DNA of 64,000 nucleotides from the NCBI GenBank assembly GCA_910574455.1, contig CAJSYZ010000009.1, positions 1,488,001-1,552,000 on the forward strand. Reading direction: 5' to 3'. The notes below the pieces were generated by a model that was not told the origin of the DNA, made no database searches, and was given only the letters and a program-made list of their open reading frames with translations. The stretch's first letter is position 1. Each line of letters begins with the position of its first letter. Origin of the DNA: Trichaptum fuscoviolaceum (lineage: Eukaryota; Basidiomycota; Agaricomycetes; Hymenochaetales; Trichaptaceae). The position numbers were made by a program, and so were the translations under genes. Positions 46,105 to 57,503 of the stretch are shown one piece after another.

Positions 46105-48050
46105 TGTTACAACCATGGGGAATGAGTGAAGCAGGGGATAAGGAAGCATATGGTTTCCTGGGAAGATGCTATTATGTTCACGGCTTCAGAAGACTTATTA
46201 CAGGAATGTATTATAATCATGGGGCAACCTGGAGGCCGGGACGCATAAGTGGCTTCCGGGGCAAGGCCTGGGAGAGCATGCAACAGCATAGAAGGCATAG
46301 GAGAACTGTTAGGGACGCTATAATGCCAACAGAGTCGCACGGGAAGCGGTGCTACGTGGGCGAGACACAAGGGGGCTTGAGGCAGAGATGGGTCAGAGTC
46401 AGAGTTGAGACTGGGTCATGGGAGAGGAATATCCCAAGGCAGAGTCAAGGCGTGGGGAGATGCACAGAGTTCACGGAGCGGGGGATCTTACGCAAGGGAT
46501 CAGTGTGGGAAACTCAGAGCGGGAGATCTGGTGGGAGACTCAGAGCAGGGGATTCACAACAGGAATCTCAGAGCGGGATTCTGAGCGGGACTCGAGGCGG
46601 GATTGCAGAGCGGGATCCCGGACAAGACTAAGACAAGAGAGCCAGAGAGCAGGCATGCTCAGGACGGGAGCAGAGAGCTCAGGATAACCGGAATCTCAAG
46701 GCAACACTTCTGTATCAGGAGGAGGTTCCCTAAGGAAGCACTTGACAAGTCAGCATTTGAAAAACTATACTATAGACAGGACAGAAAAACACACCTAAGG
46801 AAGCAATTGACAAGAGGACAAAAGTGAGTGCTCCTTACGGTGGTGACAGGTATTTATCTACGGGGCAGAATCTACAGGGATGGTGGGGATGCTAAGGTGT
46901 TTCCCGTGGATGATGGGAAAGCAGCAAGATTTGCAATGGGAAGTAATCCCGGATCAACAGGATCTTGGCGGGAATTGAGGTGGGGACTTAGCGGGGGTTG
47001 TGATGGGAATCACAACAGGATTGAGTGTGGGAGTCCTGCAAGAATGACACAAGGATTTGCAATGGGAAACAAGCAGGCGAATCTAGCGGGATTCCAACCG
47101 GGACGGTGCGGGGGAATCTGTTAAGATTCTAGCTGGGAAATGAGCAGGGGAGTCTGGTGGGACTCTGTCTGGAATCGCCACGGATTTACTAATTGTTTTC
47201 CTTTATTTTCCTTTTACTTATGATTTACTGATGTCTTTTCTTTACTTTCGATTCCTGACATTGTACGAGACGCTCGTACGGTCAGTGGTACGCGCTCGGT
47301 ACAAAGCCCGTACGGCGCGTACACCTTTGCATCTGTCTGCACACAGGGATTGTTGTTTCTTTTGATTCTATTCACTAACGGACACTTTTCTGTGCGCTTG
47401 GGTTCAAACCTGGCACGCCAGCGATGCTTATTCATCTTTCTATTTGTATTTCAAATTCGGATCAGACCACAGGTCCGTTCGGACGGTGGCTTGGAGGAAC
47501 TATACAGTTCCTCCTGCGCTTGCCAAAAGCGCCCGTCCGCCTGAGAAGCACTCCACTTTTGGCCTCTTGTCAAGTGCTTCCCAGGTGACGTTATATTTGT
47601 GCTTCTAATGTGTAGAATAGCTTAATTGACTTGTCAAGTGCTTCCCAGAGTGTGGAACCGATTCGCATAGCCACTGATTGTCCGGTTTACGTTGTCTGAG
47701 GTCCTGAGAACGCATAGATCCACTCTGTGTTGTAACAGACTCCAACTGGGAACAAGCATGGGTTGCGGGATTGTCAGAGGGAACACTTGAACAGTGTTTG
47801 CAGCGCAGCGGGATTCCTGGTGGGGCAGGCTAGGGACAAACGAGAGCAGGTTGAGAGGCACAAGATGTCAAAGGGGCTAGCTAGGGCACTGCAGCAGGAC
47901 GAGTGCAGGGCAGGGTTTGTGACTGGGCAGGATTGCGGGACAGCAATTCTTGACCACTGTCATTGGCTTACTCAAGGCCAGACAGAGGTTGGCTTGGGAC
48001 GCAGTGGAACTATCTCCATACTGCACTTCATGACTGTGGACTCTAGAAAG
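46105..48050 (-). repeat. GC-rich LTR-like sequence, minus strand, interrupted
   Basis: Starts TGTTACAACC, like the complement of a GyB-type LTR end. It contains the family signature in reverse (ACTTTTGTCCTCTTG, about 46812-46826) flanked by two GCTTCCTTAGG-like words, as in the GyB R/U5 region. The far boundary is unclear. A solo LTR (47166-47737) sits inside it. Confidence 0.5.
47166..47737 (+). repeat. solo LTR C1
   Basis: TGTCTGG...TTGTAACA, 572 bp, with 5-bp target duplication GACTC on both sides (47161-47165, 47738-47742). Contains ACTTTTGGCCTCTTG and two GTGCTTCCCAG words, the same R-region layout as GyB. Confidence 0.8.
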
Positions 48051-48613
48051 CCTCATTAACATACAGTTCTTCTTTTTTGAAATGTCTACACCCCTACTTG
48101 ATATTTACCTATCATAATTTTAATACATGTTTATTTCCCTAATTTAATTCTCTAGTATATTAATTATAAAACACATAAACTCACAATTATTTACCTATTT
48201 TCTTTGATCTTATTATATTGCATTTTCCGGTCACTATATGCAGCATTGGTGGCACCTCTGATGTGCGGAAAGGATGGCCAAATTGGGCTGGAAATGAGAG
48301 AGATAATGAAAATGTGAAAAAAAATACATAAATTTTGAAACTTCTTATATTTTCTCAAATTTAATTAGATATAAATAGATTTCAACTATATCATAGCTAT
48401 GTATACTTACGAGAGATGAATCTGTACTACAGATAGCTAAAATAGTTTGTAGTTGAAAGCTAAACCTTTAATTCAAGGTGTAAAGTTGCGTCAAAAAAGT
48501 TGCGTCAAAAAGTTACGTATGTACAAAAAGTTGCGTAATTGTCACAAAACTTACTTCTCACACAGGAAACCTTAAAACTCGATTTTTTAACGATAAATGC
48601 TGTCATAAAAAGG

Positions 48614-49517
48614 AGATGCCGAGGGGAAGCTGTGAGCATGTACGAGATGTGGATGGGGAGTAGGTCGGGGCGCACGCTGTTTGAAATCCGAGTCGTCCAA
48701 CTCTTGCTCGAGATCGCGATCGTCCTGGTACGACTATTGAACAGGCTTGTTCAATCAATAGTGCGGAGACGGTGGTGATTGTCGCTGTCGGTGCTGCGAT
48801 TGTTGCGATTGCTGTGTTTGTGGCGGCTTCTAAGAGAAATTGTCTTGCTTGGAATTGTTGCTGCCACTGTTCTCAGATTTGGGAGAGCGGAGGATCGACG
48901 GGGATGCACTGTGTCCTGTGGTATCGTTTGCATTGTGGCTATGAAGATGAGGGCGAAGGTTCGCATCGCTCGCTCGCTCGAAGCTACTGAGTGTAATGGT
49001 CAGCTTTTAACGGCAAGAAGTGCAGGATCCAGTCTGACGCACCTGCCACATTTACGGCTTTCCTGCTCCTTCGCACCACCAAATTTGCATTGGCATCCAT
49101 CCAGCACACAAGTTGTAGAACGACATATGAGAAAAGCCAGAGTTAAGAAGAGGCAAACGACGTAATCGTCGTGAAAGTGGGAGAAAAGGACAAGGACAGA
49201 CGACGCGCGCGCACGACGCCATAGTAAGCGCCGGCGCTTACTTTCGCGCAGTAACGCAACATTAATTGTAAAATAACGGCTACATCATATTGCAAATAAA
49301 AAAGATTTACCTATAGCACTAGATAGAAGCTAATTTATATCAAATTACGAGGGGCTAGGCCCCGGTAGCGAAATTATCGCAACGCAAACGCGCCAGGGAT
49401 ACAAACCGGGCTGTATTACCGAATTCAGCCTGGTCCCTGACGCGGGATGCATGCCGTGAGGTGCCGTGAGGCGGCACCCCGGCATTAAGCTGCCGCACAG
49501 GCCAAAAAAGCTATGGT
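48614..49517. other. right interior of hAT-3, nothing recognised
   Basis: Small overlapping ORFs at 48751-49165 without domains, then GC-rich subterminal DNA. No gene supported. Confidence 0.35.
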
Positions 49518-49667
49518 CCCGTTACCGCGATAACTTTAGAAACAGGTTGCGATAATTATCGCGGATCTATAAGATTATTAGTTGGTACGGCTCTCTAGAT
49601 TTACGCTGGGGCTACCACAATGTGCGACTGAAGCAAGGCGACGAGTGGAAGGCTGCATTTCGGACTC

Positions 49668-50243
49668 TGTCAGGAATCTGCCTCAGGTTATTTTATTTCT
49701 TTTATTTTTCCTTTATTTTCTTTTACGATCATACTCCGAGTCGGATCCCCGACATGTCCGGTCCGAAACCGGACTTTCTTTGACTCCGATTCTCTTCCTT
49801 TTTGCGTAGATTACTTGCCTGTATGTTTGCAGGCCGCTAGGACAAGCGCCCTGCAAGCAATTCTCTTTTCTTTCTTTCTTCCGCCACTCCGACTTGAACC
49901 TCCGCTCTACCGATGCGGGACCCCGACTAGAGCGGGACCCCGAACTCCGACTTACGTCAGCGGTATAGGTCGGACCTAGTCGGATCAGGGTCCAGTGGCT
50001 TGGTACTGTATAGTTTTTACCTTTGTTCATCAAAACCGTGGATCCCCCTGCGAAGCACTCCACTTTTGGCCTCTTGTAAAGTGCTTCTCAGGTGATGTGT
50101 TTATCTTTAGCTCTGATGTGTAGAATAGCTTAATTGACTTGTAAAGTGCTTCTCAGAGTGAGAACCACCGCTCATTGCGTCCGATCGTCATCCGTGTCCG
50201 ATTCAGGGTCTCGAAAGCGAAGGAACCACTCTAGGTCGTAACA
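49668..50243 (+). repeat. solo LTR C2 inside GyB pol
   Basis: TGTCAGG...CGTAACA, 576 bp, target duplication GACTC (49663-49667, 50244-50248). Same family as C1. Removal rejoins WKAAFRT with QAGHFEPTVMTFG in the reverse transcriptase. Confidence 0.88.
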
Positions 50244-50248
50244 GACTC

Positions 50249-52848
50249 AGGCAGGACATTTCGAACCAACGGTGATGACATTCGGGCTCACGAATGCCCC
50301 GGCAACCTTCCAGCACATGATGAACGATATCTTCAAGGACCTCATTGGAGTATACGTGATCATCTATCTTGACGACTTGCTAATCTTTTCCGAAGATGAA
50401 TTGCAGCACGATGAACACGTACGGGAAGTCCTTAAGCGGCTGCGCGAAAACGACTTGTTCTGTAAACCCGAAAAGTGCAAATTCAAACAGACTTCCGTCG
50501 AGTATCTCGGGATGATTATTTCGCAAGGAAAGGTGGCGATGGATCCCGCCAAAGTACAGGCGGTCCTCGACTGGCCTACCCCGAAAAAGGTGAAAGACAT
50601 TCAAGCCTTCCTAGGGTTCGCGAATTTCTATCGACGCTTTATTTGGGATTTCTCGCAGATCGTCAAACCGCTCACGACGCTGCTGAAGAAGGACGTTCGC
50701 TGGGCCTGGACGGAAAACCAGCAGTTCGCTTTCGACTATCTCAAGCGCATGTTCACGACCGCCCCCGTCCTGATGATGCCAGACATGTCGCGACAATTCA
50801 TCGTGGAATGCGACGCCTCTGATTTTGCGACCAGCGCGGTCTTGTCCCAGGAAGGCGACGACGGGCTGATACATCCGGTCGCCTTTTTCTCGAAATCCCT
50901 CAACGATGCGGAACGCAACTACGAGATTTATGACAAGGAGCTACTCGCGATTATTAGAGCTCTGGACGAGTGGCAACATTATCTCGAAGGTGCGAGCCAT
51001 AAACTCGATATTGTGTCTGACCACAAGAATCTGCTATATTTCTCTGAATCCCAAACGCTGACGCGACGCCAAGCCCGGTGGAGTCTGTTCCTCACTCGCT
51101 TCGACTTTACGATTCGCCATCGCCCAGGGCGACTCGGGGGCAAACCCGACGCCATGTCACGACGCGTCGATCTTCAACCAGAAGGCGAAGACAACACGGG
51201 ACGGACCCTCTTGACCCCCGAAATGTTTCGGCTAAAGGCAATTCGTCGGGGAATGACACAGGTACACGGGGATCAGGCCCTCCTACGACGCATTCGTAAG
51301 TCAGATCAGTATGAAGACGAGCTGGTGGATGCGATCGAGTTGGTCAAGTCCAAGGCGCCCCGAGTCCTGACCAAGGAACTTGAGGACTGGAGCACCGAAG
51401 AAGGCCTCATCCTGTACCAGGGTAAGGTTTACGTCCCGAAAGACGAGACCATTCGCCGGGATGTGGTGAAGACCTACCACGACAGTCTCCCCGCCGGACA
51501 TCCTGGACGTTGGAAAACGTTTGAGATGGTAAGCCGCAACTACTGGTGGCCCGGGATGTCTAACTTCGTAGAACGATACGTTTTGGGATGCGATACCTGC
51601 GCACGCACGAAGAACCGATCCCAACGCCCGGTAGGACTCCTGCAACCGAACGAAATCCCGCAGGGCCCCTGGCAGGCGATTTCGTGCGATTTCATCACCC
51701 AGCTCCCCCGATCCGAGGATTACAACGCAATTTTCGTGGTGGTCGACCGTCTCACCAAGCAAGCGCATTTTATCCCGACCACGTCTGACGTCGATGCACC
51801 GGAAACTGCAGAACTCTTCCTGCAACACGTCTGGAAGTTGCACGGAACCCCCCGCCAGATCATATCCAACCGAGGACCACAGTTTGTCGCACAGTTCATG
51901 AAAGCCCTCTTTTCCCGACTCGGTATCAAGGGTACCACGTCGACTGCGTATCACCCGCAGACGGATGGGCAAACCGAAAGGGTAAACCAAGAGCTGGAAC
52001 AATATTTACGGGCTTTCATAGATACACGACAAGAAAACTGGGCCGGATTACTCCCGATGGCAGAGTTCGCGCACAACACGAAAGCGCACGCGGCAACACG
52101 ACAATCCCCGTTCGCGCTTGTCTACGGCTACAATCCCGAATTCACGATTGCCCCGAGCGACGGCCTGTCCACGGTCCCCGCCGCGGACGCACGACTACTG
52201 GAGCTTCAGCAGGCACAGGAAGAGGCAAGAGCGGCTTTGGAGGTTGCGGCAGAGCGCATGAAGCAGCACTACGATCAGGCCAGGAACGAGGCCCCGCAGT
52301 ACGCAGTCGGGGATAAAGTATGGCTCGAGGCGACGAACGTTCGGCGGCCGGGAGCGCGCAAATTATTACCGAAACGACTAGGACCGTATAAAGTGAAGGC
52401 AAAGCTAAGTGACCTCACCTACGAACTCGAACTCCCCGCGTCGCTGAAGATTAATCCCGTATTTCATGTATCGCTGCTCTCGCCATACCACGAAGACGAC
52501 ATTCCCGGTCGAACGCAACCCCCGCCGCCCCCAGTCGAAGTAGAAGGAGATCTGGAGTACGAGGTGGAAGAGGTTCTGGATGCTAGACGGTTTAGACGGA
52601 GGTTTGAATATTTGGTACGATGGAAGGGATATTCGAGCGCGGAAGACACATGGATTCCCGCAAAGGATATGGGTAATGCAAAGGCTAAAATTCGCAGTTT
52701 CTATCGAAAACACCCGGACGCCCCTCGAGAAGTCAACGCTATCGAGCTCTGTGAACTGAGCAAGATTCAAGCTTGGCGCCCCGGAGTTGCGCCTTTGGAG
52801 GGGGGTAATGTCGAGATCCCGGGCTCCTTTTCTCATTTCCCGCTGTAA
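50249..52848 (+). CDS. pol: GyB Pol, C-terminal part (RT, RNase H, integrase, chromodomain)
   Basis: Long open frame with reverse transcriptase palm (YVIIYLDDLLIF), thumb, RNase H (VECDASDFATSAV, YDKELLAIIRAL), and integrase H2C2 (HDSLPAGHPGRWKT... CDTCARTK). The integrase core follows (SCDFITQLP, SNRGPQF, NQELEQYL) with a chromodomain (YLVRWKGYSSAEDTWIP). The second catalytic Asp of the integrase is Asn (codon AAC at 51868-51870), so strand transfer should be abolished. The upstream RT piece [20 protein letters not shown] is at 49601-49667. The last residues run into the 3' LTR. Confidence 0.9.
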
Positions 52849-53784
52849 CACCTGGACTGCGTCCAGTGTTCGTACGACGCCCGCCGGACACAGCAGAGGC
52901 ATCCGGACGGAATCCGGGTGCATACACCGGACACCGGACGAGCAGAAAGGCTCCCGGCCGACACTCGAAGCCAAATAGCGAAGGGAAAACTGTACCTGAG
53001 CACGAGTAGTAGTGCATCCAAGGCACAGAGCTCACCGATGATCACACAACGGACAATGCAATGGGTGGACGAGCAAACGAGCGTATGATGTGAATATACA
53101 CATGCGACCGGCCGGACACTTAGAGTGTGGCGACGTGCGCGAGTGGCGTGGGAAACGGGTTGCCAATTGAGGGACGGGCACAAAGACAACGGTTCCGGGG
53201 TAGTTTGCGTGGCCGGAGTAGCCGGTTCACACGCGGTATTCACTTGTGTTAGTCGCGTCATGTAGACCGTGTGAAAATCCACTCCATTTTACCTACCACT
53301 ACGTGCGAGAGCGAGAGCGAGGACGAGTCTGACGTCTGCGCTGTGTGCGCGTGCTTTAGGACTCTTCTCTTCTGTTTTCTTTCTGTTTCTTGTCTTCGGG
53401 CTTCGACTACGGCGGCGCGAGAGGCTTTTACGGACGTGCAAGAGTCCTGTTTGTTTCTTGTCTTCGGACTATCGACGGCGACGGCGCGCGACACTTACGG
53501 ACGTGCAAGTGTCCCTTTCTTCTGGACTTCTCGCGAAGGCGTGCGGCGGGCGCGCACTACGAGTTTTACGGACGCGGGAGAGTTAGTTTGTTTCTTGTCT
53601 TCGGTCTTCGAGCGAGCGACGGTTGCGTGGCGCACGCAGAAGACATACTTGCGGACGACGGGGGCCGTTTAGTTATTTCACTAGTTTTCTTCATTGTTTC
53701 TCCTCTTCTTTCTGTTTCACTACTCTATTCTTCTTCTCCGGGTATTCTACACATCCCACCCCCTTTGTACTTATTTTACTTTCA
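52844..53784 (+). repeat. 5' LTR of the gag-only element
   Basis: 941 bp, TGTAACACC...CTTTCA, with a hairpin CTGGACTGCGTCCAG near its start. Confidence 0.92.
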
Positions 53785-54001
53785 CCTGGAGCCCACCGCG
53801 AGGGGGTGGTTTGTTTTTTGTGTAGTACCCAAAAAGAATTATTGTCGCCCTTCGGGCAAAGTAGTTTACAAATTTTCTTTAAGAAAGAGAACATTGAAAA
53901 GGAACTAGTGACAAGACACTGAACCGGCAGTGAAGGGGTTGCATTAGTGGTCTGAAGGACCGAAAGAGAAAAAGGAAAGACAACGAGGAAAGACTTGTCT
54001 G

Positions 54002-55798
54002 GTGGAGAAGATGACACGGAGAGAGCAAGAGTTTCTTGAACAGTTGAAGTTTTCTATTAGGAATGCGAAGTATAGCATTGCGAGGGATGTGGAAAGGGCA
54101 ACGGATAGGGGACCTATCGAGTTGTATTTAATGGGAGAAGGGGAAGAGAAGATGGTCGAGGGAATGGGCAAGGAAGAGTTGCAGGTGGAATTATCGGAAG
54201 TACGGAGGCGATCGAGAGCGGTTTTCGAGATGGTAAAAGTGCAATTAGAGGAGGCGACGCAGCTGGCCTTTCGGCGGGGGATGGCGAGGATTGCGCAGCC
54301 GACTGCGAAGAAACCGGTAGACCCTCCTCAAGAAGCGCAACCACCGGTGAAGGCACCGCTGGTCGTCCGGGAGATGACTGTGCGCAAACCGGTAGACCCG
54401 CCTCGAGAAGCGCAAGCAACTGTGACGGCGCAGCCGATTGTACGGGGGGCACCTGCAAAGCAACTGGTCGACTCTCCTCAAGAAGCGCAAGCATTGGTGA
54501 TGGCGCTGCTGGTCGTACGGGAGATGACTGCGCGGAAACTGGCAGACTCTCCTCAAGAAGCGCAGGCACCGGTGATGGCGCAGCTAGTCGTACCACCTTC
54601 GAAGAGACCTGTTGACCCTCCTCAAGAAGCGCAAGCACCGGCGATGGCGCAGGCAGTCGTACCACCTGCGAAGAAAACGGCAGACTGTCCTCGAGAAGCG
54701 CAAGCACCAGTGACGGCGCAGCCAAGCATGCGGGGGACATCTGCGAGGCATCCGGTAGACCCTCCTCAAGAAGCGCAAGTACTGAGGATGGCAGCGGCGC
54801 ATAGAGCAGGCCCGAGTCGCGTTGGACTCGGCTGCTTCTACTGCTGGCGGCAGGGACACCGCAAGCAGGACTGCGAGGACCTGCAAGCGGACATCGCGCG
54901 CGGGTTGTGCAGGCTTGGTGCGGGGTACCGAGTGGTCCGGCTGGACGGTTCGGAACTACCGTTCATGTGGGGCAAGAGTCTGTGCGAGCGCGCGAGATCG
55001 CGAGGCAGACGCTTTGGCCGCGGCGAACATCATCAAGCTGAACAGTTGCGAGGGGCTGAGATAGTGTCTGTATGGACTACTGTAGGACGACAGAGCGCAC
55101 CAGAAGCAAAGTCGAGCAGAGCACCGGTCCAGAGCAATACAGATAGGCTGGCAGCGAGAGCGACCAAGGCATGCGAGAAGGAAATGGGTATTCGACTTTG
55201 CGCACCGGTCTTGACGGCCAACGGACATGTGGACGAAGCAGAGACGCGTTCGACAGATGCGTTGGCCAAGGTTCACAGCAGTACGGGCAAGAAAGAGGAA
55301 GAGAAAGGAGATTCGGAGCTGCAGGCGCTGCGCCTTCGCGTACGGACGCTGGAAGAGACCGTCGACCAGCTGCGAAGAGAGCTAGCAGAGCAGAATCGAC
55401 GAGGAGCCGGAGTGGTCAGTGTACCCAAGCAGGAAGAGGACAATGAAGAGTCTGGGTCTGATACGGCGACCGTAACCTCGAGCAGCGAGGGTAAGGCGCG
55501 CATTGATACGGAGGTCGAACGAGAAGCTGAGAAGAGAAGGCAGTCGACGACCAATGTTGACCGAACCGAGAGCGCACAAGCATACGGGCGAACAGGTTCA
55601 GCAGCAGCAACAGTCCTGGCAGTCGTGCAAGAAGCTGAGAAGAGAAGGCAGCCGGATACAAAGAGTGTGCGAGACGCGAGCGCACAAGCATACGGACGAC
55701 CAGACTCAGCAACAGCAACAGATAAGGGTCTCGGGGCACAGAAACACGGCTGGCGGTCATCATTTTTCTTTGAGAACAAGAGCACGGAGGCGTCGTAA
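54002..55798 (+). CDS. gag: repeat-bearing Gag-like protein of the non-autonomous element
   Basis: 598 residues. A charged helical N-terminus (RREQEFLEQLKFSI) is followed by seven degenerate tandem repeats of 23-25 residues built on PVDPPQEAQAPVMAQLVV (about 54308-54800). The zinc knuckle CFYCWRQGHRKQDC comes next, then a coiled coil (LRLRVRTLEETVDQLRRELA). The tail has two further direct repeats (EAEKRRQ...SAQAYGR). The knuckle supports RNA binding. I do not recognise a canonical gag capsid fold, which the Pro-rich repeats may replace. Start chosen at MEKMTRREQ; MTRREQ (54011) is equally possible. Confidence 0.75.
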   Translation: MEKMTRREQEFLEQLKFSIRNAKYSIARDVERATDRGPIELYLMGEGEEKMVEGMGKEELQVELSEVRRRSRAVFEMVKVQLEEATQLAFRRGMARIAQPTAKKPVDPPQEAQPPVKAPLVVREMTVRKPVDPPREAQATVTAQPIVRGAPAKQLVDSPQEAQALVMALLVVREMTARKLADSPQEAQAPVMAQLVVPPSKRPVDPPQEAQAPAMAQAVVPPAKKTADCPREAQAPVTAQPSMRGTSARHPVDPPQEAQVLRMAAAHRAGPSRVGLGCFYCWRQGHRKQDCEDLQADIARGLCRLGAGYRVVRLDGSELPFMWGKSLCERARSRGRRFGRGEHHQAEQLRGAEIVSVWTTVGRQSAPEAKSSRAPVQSNTDRLAARATKACEKEMGIRLCAPVLTANGHVDEAETRSTDALAKVHSSTGKKEEEKGDSELQALRLRVRTLEETVDQLRRELAEQNRRGAGVVSVPKQEEDNEESGSDTATVTSSSEGKARIDTEVEREAEKRRQSTTNVDRTESAQAYGRTGSAAATVLAVVQEAEKRRQPDTKSVRDASAQAYGRPDSATATDKGLGAQKHGWRSSFFFENKSTEAS

Positions 55799-55992
55799 GG
55801 GGCCGGATTTTTTTTTTCTATCTTTATTTTTATAAATTTTAATCTCAATTTTTAACTTTCACGGCGTTTCGAGCTAAGTACACGCGTTTCACTGGAATTA
55901 CGGACGGAAGCAATTAATTTCTCTTTTACTTCTTCTAACTGCATATTATTATTCGTATCATATTCACATTCATTGACAAGTTTCAAGTTTCT

Positions 55993-56036
<44 letters not shown>

Positions 56037-56558
56037 AAGAATCAGGATAACAGACAGACAGACAGTCAGAGCGGAGTACAGTAGACAGTAGAATGTAATA
56101 CGGAGAGAAAGAGGAAGAGGAGGAGAAATCGAGCAGGGCGAGACAGCGAGCAAGCGATGGCACGGACGAGCGGCAACTACGGCGGCAACTGCGCAGGCAC
56201 GAGAACAAATACGGCGCGCGATCGAAGATGGCACGAAGAAAGGAGGAGGGACACGGGGCTAGAGGGAATGGAAGAGAGTTAGGTGACAGAGACGGAAGGG
56301 GGAGACTCACGGACGGCCATCGAAAAGACCGAAGTCAGGCCCAGAAATTTTCGCGATTTTCAATCACAAGCAAACACCCACAAGACCCAGTCAAGGACCA
56401 CCACTACGCATAGCATGCACGACGGACAGCTAGTCGATTCAAGCACGCGCACGAGAACCAAGCGAAACAGAGCATCTACCTCGCAAACCCACCTCGGAAG
56501 CAAGCCAGACAGGCAAGGCCGAGTGACCGGGAGGTCACTATTCAAAGTGGGGAGGAGG

Positions 56559-57499
56559 TGTAACACCTGGACTGCGTCCAGTGTTCGTACGACGCCCGCC
56601 GGACACAGCAGAGGCATCCGGACGGAATCCGGGTGCATACACCGGACACCGGACGAGCAGAAAGGCTCCCGGCCGACACTCGAAGCCAAATAGTGAAGGG
56701 AAAACTGTACCTGAGCACGAGTAGTAGTGCATCCAAGGCACAGAGCTCACCGATGATCACACAACGGACAATGCAATGGGTGGACGAGCAAACGAGCGTA
56801 TGATGTGAATATACACATGCGACCGGCCGGACACTTAGAGTGTGGCGACGTGCGCGAGTGGCGTGGGAAACGGGTTGCCAATTGAGGGACGGGCACAAAG
56901 ACAACGGTTCCGGGGTAGTTTGCGTGGCCGGAGTAGCCGGTTCACACGCGGTATTCACTTGTGTTAGTCGCGTCATGTAGACCGTGTGAAAATCCACTCC
57001 ATTTTACCTACCACTACGTGCGAGAGCGAGAGCGAGGACGAGTCTGACGTCTGCGCTGTGTGCGCGTGCTTTAGGACTCTTCTCTTCTGTTTTCTTTCTG
57101 TTTCTTGTCTTCGGGCTTCGACTACGGCGGCGCGAGAGGCTTTTACGGACGTGCAAGAGTCCTGTTTGTTTCTTGTCTTCGGACTATCGACGGCGACGGC
57201 GCGCGACACTTACGGACGTGCAAGTGTCCCTTTCTTCTGGACTTCTCGCGAAGGCGTGCGGCGGGCGCGCACTACGAGTTTTACGGACGCGGGAGAGTTA
57301 GTTTGTTTCTTGTCTTCGGTCTTCGAGCGAGCGACGGTTGCGTGGCGCACGCAGAAGACATACTTGCGGACGACGGGGGCCGTTTAGTTATTTCACTAGT
57401 TTTCTTCATTGTTTCTCCTCTTCTTTCTGTTTCACTACTCTATTCTTCTTCTCCGGGTATTCTACACATCCCACCCCCTTTGTACTTATTTTACTTTCA
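56559..57499 (+). repeat. 3' LTR of the gag-only element
   Basis: 941 bp, differing from the 5' copy at one position seen. Followed by CCGC and then the remainder of the GyB 3' LTR. Confidence 0.92.
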
Positions 57500-57503
57500 C
57501 CGC

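Larger units (their letters stand above)
45599..48607. mobile_element. 3-kb element with about 390-bp terminal inverted repeats
   Basis: Arms 45599-45990 and 48215-48607 are near-perfect inverted copies beginning TATGACAGCATTTATCGTTA. Flanked by the direct repeat AAAAGG (45593-45598, 48608-48613), a likely 6-bp target duplication. The centre holds LTR-derived DNA and no transposase. Long arms suggest a MULE-like or foldback-type element; the class is uncertain. Confidence 0.75.
42972..49592. mobile_element. hAT-like element hAT-3 inside GyB RT, carrying captured host DNA
   Basis: Exact 8-bp duplication CTCTAGAT (42964-42971, 49593-49600). Inverted ends share GTACCAACTAATAATCTTAT followed by further paired sequence including GCGATAATTATCGC, about 70 bp in all; the outermost bases differ slightly (CACCA against AGCC). 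6,621 bp including a nested 3-kb inverted-repeat element. No transposase recognised. The 8-bp duplication suggests hAT, but the ends are not TAGGG/CAGGG, so another 8-bp superfamily is possible. It contains the Hsp70 fragment at 43722-43998. Confidence 0.8.
52844..57499 (+). mobile_element. gag-only non-autonomous LTR element
   Basis: Inserted in the 3' LTR of GyB with target duplication CCGC (52840-52843, 57500-57503). Two 941-bp LTRs (52844-53784, 56559-57499) in which I saw one difference (C/T at 52978 against 56693), so the insertion is very recent. The body has one ORF (54002-55798), a 41-nt A tract (55994-56034) and a purine tract GGGGAGGAGG before the 3' LTR. There is no pol, so it must rely on another element's enzymes. 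Confidence 0.9.

Noticed and set aside
45951..46687. ORFs of 89-226 residues inside the inverted-repeat element
   Set aside because: The Gly/Arg/Ser repeats come from the GC-rich LTR-like sequence read in the wrong strand.
53271..53922. Overlapping ORFs in the LTR of the gag-only element (repeated at 56986-57616)
   Set aside because: They occur in both LTRs, are Ser/Phe-rich in several frames, and have no domain; they reflect LTR composition.
55994..56034. A41 tract as evidence of a non-LTR retroelement or processed transcript
   Set aside because: It lies inside the body of an LTR element between ORF and 3' LTR with no target duplication of its own; more likely a simple repeat or assembly-sensitive run.
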